64,000 bases of DNA from Amorphophallus konjac (taxonomy: Eukaryota > Streptophyta > Magnoliopsida > Alismatales > Araceae), in the NCBI GenBank assembly GCA_022559845.1, contig CM040121.1, forward strand, positions 565,986,140 through 566,050,139, in the 5' to 3' direction. The position numbers were made by a program, and so were the translations under genes. The notes beneath the pieces are model-generated. The model searched no databases. It was not told where the DNA came from and worked only from the letters and a program-made list of their open reading frames with translations. Shown one piece after another: positions 1 to 10,300 of the stretch (the first letter of the stretch is position 1; each line of letters begins with the position of its first letter).

Positions 1-1899
1 TACAATGCCCTAGGCGTGAGACTCAGACACACACAATAACCAGTACCACAACAAGGACTAGCTGGGGTCACGCTCGTCAGCGCATGTCCTAAGCCCCCAA
101 CTACGTGTGCACACACAGACCATCTGCTCTAGGTCGGGTCCTCTAGCTGGTTTCCCCCCCCCCCCCCATCAGACTCTGGTGGCAAAGGCAAGGGGCCGAC
201 GGAAACCAGCCTAAAAACCGCGTCTCACCGGGTCGCGCTCTCCACCACTCCCAGGTGGGTCCGCACACGCGTGCGCAGGAAGCTACGACTAGTGGAGGGC
301 CACTGAGAGAGTAGACTCTCAAAACAACGGAAAACAACGCCCGAACCTAACGAAGTACGGGGACCATCCCACGTAGCAGTACCATCGCACGGTGACCACG
401 ATCGGGGAAGAAACGGGACGCACAGTCCACGGCCAAACACATGACCCACTCGGGAATCATCTTCCAGGAAGACTCACGACATGCGGGGGAACCCCACCGC
501 ACACATACCGATACACGGTAACTTGATTGAGCGAGAACACGGAAGCCCGAAACACTTGGGGTCACCTGGACCCGCCAAGCCCACGGGCACACTTATCTAG
601 GTAACACGGAACCTCCGAACACCCAAAGACACGGTCACGGAACTCCACGGGGTGTCCGGGACACACACGGCTCAAGGGGAGCACGATCAGCCGCAAACCG
701 CCCTCCCCGGGTAGCCCGACTGGTCACCTCCAAGAACGCGCTATAGGTCCATAGCGCGTTCAAACAGAACGCGCTATACACCTATAGCGCGACAAGGTAG
801 ATCGCGCTATAGGCCCATAGCGCGACTGCACAAATCGCGCTAGGGTGACCTAGCGCGACAAAACAGAACGCGCTAGGGACCCCTAGCGCGACCAAGAAGA
901 ACGCGCTAGGACCCCATAGCGCGACAGCAACCGCCTTACTGTTCATCTTCTCCGATGAACGCGCCCCGTCGGGGCAGCGCGACCATCAAGAACGCGCTAG
1001 CTGAGGCTAGTGCGTTCTCAGTCCGCGCCTGAAAACGGTGGAAACCGTGGGAAAAACCATTCCACGCCCCGTTCACCCCCAGGTGAAGGGGAAACAAAAG
1101 GGAAAACATTCCTCAAGCCCCTAGGCATGCATCTAAACCCCTGGATCGCCCAAAAACATGGTAAAACGGAAGATCAGGCTCACATTCCAAAAACATGCAT
1201 TTTCTCCAAATTGCCCCGTTTAGCCTGCTCGGCTCACCACGGCCTACAAAACTCGCGGGAAATGAAGTACGTGGGTTGAGGGTCCATCTCCCTATCTCCA
1301 CCGAAGATTCGACGCGCCGTGGACGCCGATCCACGAAGAAACGCCATTTAAACCCTCGCCGGTTCACGATCCCACGAACCGCCTCCACCATCGCGATCCT
1401 CGTCCCGTACCCGTCGCTCCACGCCCCACGAGCCACGCCGCCCCGCCCTCGCCGCCTCCGTCGGCCGCCCGGAGTGAGAGGGGGAGAGGAGAGAACGTGA
1501 GAGAAGAGAGAGGGAGGGAAGAGAGAAATGAGATGGGGAGAGAGAGAAAAGGTTATATATAGAAAATCCGGAAATTCTCAAAAATACCGAAAAATAGAAA
1601 ATCACGTTTCTGCGATCCTCGGAACACACCGATCGCAACAGTACCACTCGCGCCCTGGTGAACAGCCCGGTTCACCCGTAACGAGGTTCCGAAGGAATTA
1701 CCGAAACACACACCGGGAATCGGAAAACACACGCGGAAAAGTCGCGGAACGCTCCCGGGCCTCCGAAGCAACTCCGGATCGCGCCGATCCGAACACGAAA
1801 GATGTCCGAAACGAAATTTCGGACACAATGGAGTCGGATACTCCAAGAAACCAGATCCGGGACCCATGAACAAGGATCCAAAAAATCCGGGGCATTACA
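1..1899 (-). mobile_element. Long LTR, family A, copy 1 (cut by window start)
   Basis: Read on the minus strand, an LTR begins at 1899 with TGTAATGCC and runs off the left edge of the window. It matches the two complete family-A LTRs at 31207-33565 (plus) and 49412-52028 (minus) at its start (the GGATCC...TCCGAAATTTCG block) and along most of its length. The part nearest base 1 aligns with about 50160 of copy 3, so roughly 750 bp of its 3' end lie outside the window. A TATA-like stretch (TATATAA on the minus strand) lies near 1552-1560, followed downstream by CT-rich sequence. No protein is encoded; the ORFs here are chance frames. Whether this is a solo LTR or part of a complete element cannot be seen. 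Confidence 0.8.
737..923. repeat. 33-bp array of six palindromes in family-A LTR
   Basis: Six 22-bp palindromes start at 737, 770, 803, 836, 869 and 902, exactly 33 bp apart and separated by 11-bp spacers. Each begins CGCGCTA and ends TAGCGCG (TAGCGCG or ATAGCGCG). The inner arm bases differ between units in matched pairs: CTAT...ATAG in units 1-3, CTAGG...CCTAG in units 4-5, and a mixed unit 6. The same design recurs at 32198-32353 in copy 2. Confidence 0.95.
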
Positions 1900-2232
1900 G
1901 AAGGGGAGAGGGGGCCGGGAGGAGAGAGGGAGGGAGTGCCGAGAGGGGAGAGGAGGGAGAGGGGAGGGCTCTGTTTGTGAGCACGCACATAGTTGATACC
2001 ATGAGGTCACGTCTCTCTTAAAAAAATATGGAAAGACTTATTTTTATCTTGGGAAAGATTATAACGGGATATAATTTTATCCTAAAAAATTAGAGATGTC
2101 TTACTAAACATTTCTAAGTGGGTTGTCTATTACAATTTTTTATTTTGAGAGAAAAAAAAAGATGAAAAATTGCAACTAAACACCCTAAAAATCAAGATGG
2201 GTGACATGGGGCCCATCCAAGTAGCTTGGCGT
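1900..2232. other. Short flank between LTR and MITE, no gene
   Basis: The first 75 bases are purine-rich (GGGAGAGGGGG type). The remainder is AT-rich, with long T and A runs. I see no coding sequence and no clear target duplication for the neighbouring LTR. Confidence 0.5.
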
Positions 2233-2234
2233 TA

Positions 2235-2636
2235 GGACTGTCAATGGAATGGGTATGCCCGACGGGTCTGCAGGCCAAGCTTAATTTTGGGTCGAGCCAT
2301 CGTACTCTTTTTGTTCCACAAATCCTTAGTCATGCCTAAAAGCTCGATCTATTCTTTTTCTCTCTCTCTTATTTTTATTTTATTTAAATAAAAATTAAAA
2401 ATATTTCAATATATTTAATTAAAATAAAAATTTTTAAAATAAATTAAAATGTAAAATTATAATTAATTTAATGAGAATATAAGTTTTATATAATTTATTA
2501 TTTTTATTTAATTTATCAAGATTGATCTGATTGGGCTGAAGTTAGACCTACCCTAATCTTGCGCGAGATAACTCTGGTCAGAATCATACCGGGCCTCTAA
2601 AATTGATACCTGACTTGACCCATCCATTGGCAATCC
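2235..2636. mobile_element. Probable MITE upstream of NAOD
   Basis: An approximately 400-bp AT-rich stretch is bounded by imperfect terminal inverted repeats: GGACTGTCAATGG at the left and, on the opposite strand at the right end, GGATTGCCAATGG. TA lies directly outside both ends (2233-2234 and 2637-2638). The centre is nearly pure A/T with no ORF. An 8-bp hAT-like duplication was looked for and not found, so the superfamily is open. Confidence 0.5.
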
Positions 2637-2781
2637 TATTTAAACGTGAGCCCACACCATTCTTTTTTTTTTTTAACTTTGGTACACCGCTGGGCTGTGT
2701 ACTTACGCCCGGTCCAATTTTTTTACACAACTGAGCTCCGTCGTCCCCGCTCTGATCGTCGCGGAGGAAACCGCCGCCGGC
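2637..2781 (+). promoter_or_regulatory. Putative NAOD core promoter and 5' UTR
   Basis: TATTTAAA at 2637-2644 is the only TATA-like sequence near the start codon, about 138 bp upstream of the ATG at 2782. It is followed by a T-run and a CT/GC-rich leader. The TATA-like box directly abuts the 3' end of the putative MITE. The transcription start is inferred, not seen. Confidence 0.4.
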
Positions 2782-5700
2782 ATGGCATCCCTGAAGGAGC
2801 TGGTGGGCGACCTCGACCGGGACGCCTTTGTCCCGCTCCTCTCCAAGCTCATCGGCGAGGCCCGCTACGTCCAGAACAACCCCCCGGAGCTCGTCCCAGA
2901 GGAGGATCGCGTCGCCCGCCACGTCCTCGATGCCCTCCTCCCTTACAGCACCACCCCTCCACCCGGCGCCCCCGGCGGGCCCCTCGTTGTCACCCACCGC
3001 AGCTACGTCGTCGGCCGTGGCAACGTCATCGTGGAGTACCCCGGTGCTGCCCCCGGCCGGATCCTCTCCTTCGTGGGATGCCACATGGACGTTGTCCCTG
3101 CCAATCCCGACGACTGGGTAACCTAATCGCGCTTGCTAGCCCTCCTTTGAAACCTTTCATTTTTAAGAAGAGGAGGGAGATTGGAGTATGTTCTCCTGAT
3201 GGGGGTTCTTGTTGCTACTAGGACTTTGATCCCTTCTCGCTGAGCGTGGACAGGGACAAGCTGAGGGGGCGGGGGACGACGGACTGCTTGGGCCACGTCG
3301 CGCTTGTGACGGAGCTGATGAGGAGGCTGGCGCAGGCCAGGCCGCCGCTCCAGTCCACCGTCGTGGCCGTGTTCATCGCCAACGAGGAGAACTCGTCGGT
3401 GCTTGGTGTCGGTGTTGACGCGCTCGTCAAGGACGGGCTACTCAATAAGCTCAAGGCAGGCCCCTTGTGAGTGACAAAATGAGATTTCTGAATTCTTTAG
3501 CTTTTGAAGATGAATCTGAGGAGTAGGCAATTTAGATATTAATAATCTGGGGAGTCTCTTCTTAACGATAGCAATTCTTTAAAACTGAACCTTTTGTTTT
3601 CCTAGTCCGTAAAAAGCCGGATCATGTTTACTCAAGCAAAAGAAAAAATTATTAATGGGGGTGTATGACACAAAACAGAAGAAAAAGGAGCATATTTTGA
3701 ATCAAAGTTCACCAAATGTTTGGACAGAGTGTTTCCTTAGGAAATCATAGAAACATATGAACCCTGTTCAGTGAAACCACCTTCCAGAAGATTGTTGAAA
3801 GTTTCAGGGGCCTGAGAAAGGTTGATTGGGCAACGCTTAATGGGGAGGCCCTACAGTTCTCTAGAGCGGAAGTGGAAGTTCTCAACTTGCAGCAGATTCC
3901 CAATGAAGTGATTGCTAGAACAGGGGGTAGAAGATAGGTGTTCTAATCTTTGTGGAGACTCATTAGGAAAATGGGACCATCATATTGAAAGGATTGACAA
4001 CTATGATCACCATCCTTTTCATTACTATCCATGTCAAGATTCTTGAGGAGGCCTACCCTAGGCTCTTTGCTATTTGCTGCTACACCCTTGGCTTCAGTGG
4101 CACATTCATATGATGGCCAGCTTTCAGGAGGTACTTGGGCGCCCACTTTCAAGAGGAACCTTTGGCAGGAGGAGGAGGAGGAGGAGGAGGAGGATCACCT
4201 GGGGGCTTGCTTTCTTTGCTCACTCAGTTTAGGTTGATGGACAGCAGACCTAACAGGTGGGTTTGGAGATGGGATTAGGAGGAGGGTTTCTCTGTTAGAT
4301 CAGCATATTCCATTATCTCAGAAGGGGGTGTGCATCACGATTTTGTTCCTCAAGCTGGGCATCCCAAGAGCCTCTTGAAGGTTAAGTTGCTGATATGGAG
4401 GATATCTCATGGCATCCCAAGAACCCACTTGTGATAAGATTGCACCCTTTTGTCAGGACATTACCACTTTGTGTTGCTTGTGCGGGACAGTGGAGGAGGA
4501 CATCGACCATCTTTTTATGGGATGCTCCTATTCGCAGGAGGTATGGAGCCAGGCCGGTTGCAGGATTCAACTCTCCTTAGGCCAACCTGAGAGTGTGCAG
4601 TAGCTACTCATCAGTTGGCACAAGGGTTGGGTCCTCAAAGGGGAGAAGATCATCTGGTGGCTTATCCTTCTTGCAACATTGTGGGCTCCTTGGAGCGAAA
4701 GAAACAATAGAATTTTCAGAGGTGAAGCTAGAGTGGAGGAGAGGGTTGTCTATTTTGCGTTCGAAAGAGTGTGTTAGTGGGCCAAACTCCAATGTAAAGT
4801 GGAGTCCTATAACTCCTCTCTTTTATTTTTATTGGAGGGTAGGTAGGTGGCTGCCCTCTTGGCAGTCACTCTTGTATAGGGATCTATTGTGAGCTGAAAG
4901 TGTATATTTGTATATCCTTTTTTATTCAATACAACAGTGGTACCATCCAGGGTTTGTAGGACCGAGCCGGGACGGCCCGACCCGCACGACCCGGCCCGTC
5001 TCAGTCACAGACCGGGACGATCGGTCTGTGGGACGCAACCGGGACGCAACCGGGACGTTTTATATATATTTTAATTTTTTTATAACAGATAAATTTTATA
5101 GGTTGGTTGGTTGAGGATCTCACGTTTAAACGTGAGGTCCCCGGTTCGAAACGCACTTTCAATCCATTTTTCGTCGATTTTTTAGAAAGTTATTTAAAAA
5201 GAAATGTTTTAAACGATGGAGGAGGTGGGATTCGAACCAGGGGCATCTGTCTCAAAGGCTACGCACATAACCAACAAAGATAGAAGTGTTTTTAAGTTAT
5301 ATTATTATGTAATATATATATGTATAATATTTTTTTATCTCGGTATGCTATGGTACCGTCCCGTCCCGTACCATCCCAGTGAAAGACCGGGATGGACGGT
5401 ATGGGCGGGTTGGCAAACCCTAGTACCATCCACTTTTCAAAAAAAAAGAGGAAAAGTTACCCATATACTCCTGAAATATTTCGAAATAACCACTATACCC
5501 CCATCTTTATGTTATTTACCCTAATACTCTTCAAATCTCTTAACTCGAGTTGTGATGCCCCTGAGGTTAGATCTGATGTAAATAACAGTAACTCAGTCAC
5601 ATGCGATTATCATTTTGCCCACACCAGTTCGGGATCACCGCATACCTCTGGTGGTGTCGTGACCATCGCGGGTGATCTGTGCAACATCTCGTTGGAGCAA

Positions 5701-6636
5701 CTGCACCGTCGGCCCATCTATGCACCGGCGTCCAGCTTCACTGGCGTCCAACCCGATGGAGAGAGAGAGCAGGGGAGCGACAGAGAGGAGGTTGAGAGTG
5801 AGAGAGGGCAGCGGCAGCCCTCTCTGTCTCTGGCACCAGCAAGAGAGAGGTCATTAGTGATCACGCACCTGGATTGTCTTCCTCAGCTGAAGCGGTGTGA
5901 ATTCGGCGACCACGTGGTCACCTAGGCATGCGGGGCGGAGGTGGTTTATTATGAGGTTTACCCCGGCCACCTGCCGGAGGCCCGATGCCATGTGCGCTGC
6001 CATGCCCACCAGCGACTCTGCCACTAGTGCCAACACCCAGCCGTGGAGCGCATCGAAGGGCTCCCTCAAATTAATTAATTAGCTACTCCCTATGCCAAAA
6101 GGAAAAAGAAAGGCTGGATATGTTGGAAGCTCCAATGTCCTCACCTTCCAGCACATCTTGGCCACTATGAAACGGCCGATCACCTTCATCGGAGGCAGGT
6201 CCACGTGCTGGAAGCCCAGGTCATGGAGGGCAGGATTCAGATCTGCCATCTTAGCTGAGGGTTCCACTGCTGTCGTAGATGACAATGGTGGCTCCATCTT
6301 CTTCCTCATCTTCCTCCTTCGCCTTCCCTTCTTCTTCTTCTTCTTCTTCTCCTCCTCTAGGAGGGAGGTCTTGGAGGGGAATGGAATTCTAGCAACTGGT
6401 CAGAGAAAGAGAGATACTGGCCAGCATGGGGGAGGGAAGCTTCTTTCAGTGATGGGCATCAACGCCATGCCCAGCAAGTAATCGAAAAAGGGTACTGAGT
6501 TATCAACACTATTTCTTTACACCAAATTTGACACAAAGCAGCCCATTGGAGGGAGGGGGTTACATCGGCGATCTGTGCAATAGCCCGTTGGAGCGAGTGC
6601 ATCGTCGGCCCATCTGTGCACCGGTGTCCAACCCAT

Positions 6637-6686
<50 letters not shown>

Positions 6687-7327
6687 AGGGGAGCAACAAA
6701 GAGAGGGGGATGAGAGCGAGAGAGGCCAGCGGTGGCCCTGGCGTTGGCGAGATTGGGAGACAAAGAGACAAAGGGGGGGGATCGGAGAGTTGTTGCGGCC
6801 CTGTGCTTCCTCATAGGTTTCTTCTCTGGCATCGCACCCTCAAGCACCACCTCCATGTTCTCCACCCACCTCACTTCATACCAACCCACGAGCACCCAAG
6901 TAGCCTCGTCAGGCGTCGAACCTTCCCCAAAATCGAGGACGATCCGTAAGCTGCAGAGAGCACGAGCCACACCAGTGCGACCACTTCATCGTGCTGGAGC
7001 GGATCACATGGGACTTCTGGCGGCCGGGGAACGGCGATAGGGGCGACAACTTCCTTTACATGCCGGGCATGTAGAAGGTCCACAACTTCCTTTACTTGCC
7101 GGGCATGTAGAAAGTCACCCGGCCGGTGATTGAGCACAACCCTGGGATGACCATGACGTCGGGGTGTCGTACAACAGGGGTTCCACCCGCGTAGTAGGGG
7201 GGGACTGTTGGGCATGGCAGGACGGTGTGGTCAGCTGGCCGCGGTCAACACCGTACACGTGGGGGGAGGGCATCCGGGGAGGGTGGTGAGGGCGTGTGGG
7301 AGAGGCGACTATGCAGGGTTAAGGGTT

Positions 7328-7373
<46 letters not shown>

Positions 7374-10300
7374 GACAATGGTAGGTTAGTCATTTCTCTT
7401 CTCCTAACCTATCTTGAGTTACCGACTGTGAAAGATCTTTGACGGCAAGGGTACGGTGCGGCCCTCATAAAGATTTTGAGGGGTATTAAGGTAAATATCA
7501 TAATTGTGGGAGTATAGTGGTTAACGGGTTATTTTGAAAGATTTTAGGGGTATTGAGGTAATTTTCTCAAAAAAATTACTATCCATGTTAAGTTGTTTTA
7601 TAAAGTTACCCACTTTCTGGGATCTAACAAGGATCTCTCTGAAATTTTTTCTCTTTTGACCTTGAAAGAATGCTGAGAAGCCAGATGGCAAACCTCTTTT
7701 GTATCAATTGTTAGGTTTCTTGACACAAGTTTGAGACACTTTGACACATGTTTATGGGGACTTGTTTTCTTAATTTCCTTGCCATCTGAAAATTGGATCT
7801 GTTTTTTATTTAGCAAGAGAATTTCATTGATATGCAGACCAATCGATAACTGCTAAAGTGCTTTTTATTCATATTCTTAATGGTTTCTTCTGTATTAGCT
7901 GAAAGAGACGCATTTCTGTATTAGCTGAAGGAGAAAACATTATGGTATTTTCAGTTAAACATAACACAGACAAGATCCCTTCCTGCTTGTAACAATTTAA
8001 ATTGCTTTGTGTAGGTTTTGGATAGATACAGCTGATAAGCAACCTTGCATAGGCACCGGGGGAATGATTGCTTGGAAACTCATGGCTACCGGGAAGCTCT
8101 TCCATAGTGGCCTGGCACACAAAGTAGGTCTCTTCAAAATCATGTAAAGAACTTCAGTGTTTGAAAGAATTGGTATTTACATAACTCAAATTCGTTCAGG
8201 TCTTATGGGCATTTCTCATTGTTTTCAAGGTGTCGCCTAGGCAACAAGGCACTCCATGGCGCCCAAGGCGACCAGGCACCTAGGCGAGCAGCCTATTAAG
8301 ACACTTGCTTGATTGCCTTGGTGCACATAGGTCACCTTGGGCCCACCTAGCCTGCCTTGGCAAGACATCCACTCCTTGTTTTGAGGTCTGTTTTAGTGTT
8401 TGGGAAAAAGTGCAGGGACAATTTTGAAAAATTGACAAATGATATGTCAAGATTGGAAAGAGAAGATAGGACTTCCATTTCCCTTTCCCCTTTCTCTTGA
8501 ATTCTTCTCCCTGTCCGTTCCTCTTCCCTCCTCTCAAGGACATTGATTCATATTTGCATGGTGCACTTGTTAAAGCTAGTATCATTTTTGTGTCTCTTTT
8601 TGATAATTGACAAGCGGAAAATTATGAAATTTTATGTTAATGTGCTTGTAATTTGCCTAGAAATTTGTCACATTTATGTTTCCTTTTAATATAGAGCATA
8701 ACTATCTGAATACCAAATTATAGATTAAAATTTCATATTGATTGACAGGTTTTCACAAATTCTTATTGGTTTTCTCCTTATTAATTTGTTATTGTTTTTC
8801 ATTTATTCTGTTTTTTTTAAAATTTAGGTATATGTTGAAGATTTGTGAATGCCAAATTTTCTATTAATTAAAGATAGAACTTATATGTAGAAAATGTGTA
8901 GTAGTAGTTCTCTTGAAATGTATTTAGTTATATAAACTAGGCTTCGCCTAGGCGCCTGACCTTGTAGCCTAAGCAGTAAGATGGTGGGCCACCGTCTTGG
9001 TCGCTTTGGATTCCTTGACAACCATGGGCATTGTCATTTTTTGCTCTTAACTCGTCTTTATTTAAGAAAAGAAAGCTTCAGATGTTAAGCTACTTCAAAC
9101 TATAGATAACATTTCACTACCTATCCTGAGGGGTATCCAAAAGAACAGTTGCAGATTAATCATACTGTGACTTGCTTTTCATGAGATACCTGTGCCCATT
9201 TTCTTGACGTATATTATGCTGTTACTTACCATAATGAATGCACATTAACAAAATGTGAAGAAAGGAATGCCGTATTGTCCCCAAAACGGCACCCTATATT
9301 GTCCAAAAAAAAAAGGCACTTATTTTAGAATCAACTAATGCAGTCCCTGAAATGCAACTGCATTTCATAACTGAATCGTTGAAAAGCTTTTCAAACGTGT
9401 CAATAATGTGCTTTGTTGAGAAATTGCTAGACAGCCTTTCTGCGTGGGTTGTAGACTGCCTAATTGGACTTTCCCCCTGCTCTAAGACTGGGTGTAAAAG
9501 CCCTCAAGTAAATTGAGATAAAGATCAACATATCAAAAGTAAATTTGTGGCTGTCGACCAATTCTTCAATTCTTTCTATTAACATCTGATGGTATAAAGT
9601 GGAAGTGAAGACTGCAAATGCTTCATATAGATAAAAGAAGTTACTGAATTTCTGGGAACCAATTGCCCAACTTCAGAGATGCTTGCTTTTAACTCCGTAT
9701 TTGCTCTGCATCTTTCTGACAAATGCTTGTTGATTCATTGTCTTCTTGTGCATCTTAAATCCTAGTTCCAGATCCAGAACTCTTTTGATGTGCCAAATGA
9801 TGCAATTCTTCTTGTATTTTTTCATGATGAATTTGGGGTTCACCATGATGTATTGATTTTTTGGCATTTTTATTATATACCGAAAGTTTTGGTTAATCAT
9901 TTACTCACATCATGATCTGTGCACAATATTAGCACATATTTATCCTTCCTTTCCCTATTACATTCTGTACACAATTTTTCTCTTTTTCTTTTGCCGGGGG
10001 GGGGGGGTAATTAACACATCAAATGCCCTAGAGAATGTTTCACAGTTTAATATTATAATACTACCACCTAGGTAAACTTCAACATTATTATCCATTTCTG
10101 TTAATAATGTTCCTGTAGGTGTTTATTTAATTACTTGTCCCTCCAAGGTGCTTGGACTAGTCTTGGCTCTTAGCTAGCTGTTTCAGTAGACTGATTAATT
10201 TAAAATTAGATGGATGCATGCCCTAGACACTTATGTAATTTCATCTAAACAATGCCATTAGCTAGCAGCCAAATTGGCAATGTATAAATGTGCATGCCTT

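Larger units (their letters stand above)
5433..7576. mobile_element. Pack-MULE carrying host gene fragments
   Basis: About 100 bp at the left (5433-5540) is the inverse of about 100 bp at the right (7475-7576): left AAAGTTACCC...TACTCC...AAAT and, on the other strand at right, AAATTACC...TACCCC...AAAT. Nine-base flanks TACCATCCA (5424-5432) and TACTATCCA (7577-7585) match at 8 of 9 positions, as expected for a Mutator-like element. The interior has two diverged copies of a ~200-bp segment (5610-5830 and 6545-6735), a DHNA-CoA thioesterase fragment on the minus strand and a GT47-like fragment on the plus strand. No transposase is present. It lies in NAOD intron 2. Confidence 0.75.

Noticed and set aside
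737..923. CRISPR-like array (palindromic repeats with short spacers)
   Set aside because: Spacers are only 11 bp and similar to one another, there are no cas genes, and the context is a plant LTR.
2646..3221. 191-codon ORF overlapping NAOD exon 1
   Set aside because: Shadow frame of the GC-rich exon 1; NAOD residues lie in the frame from 2782.
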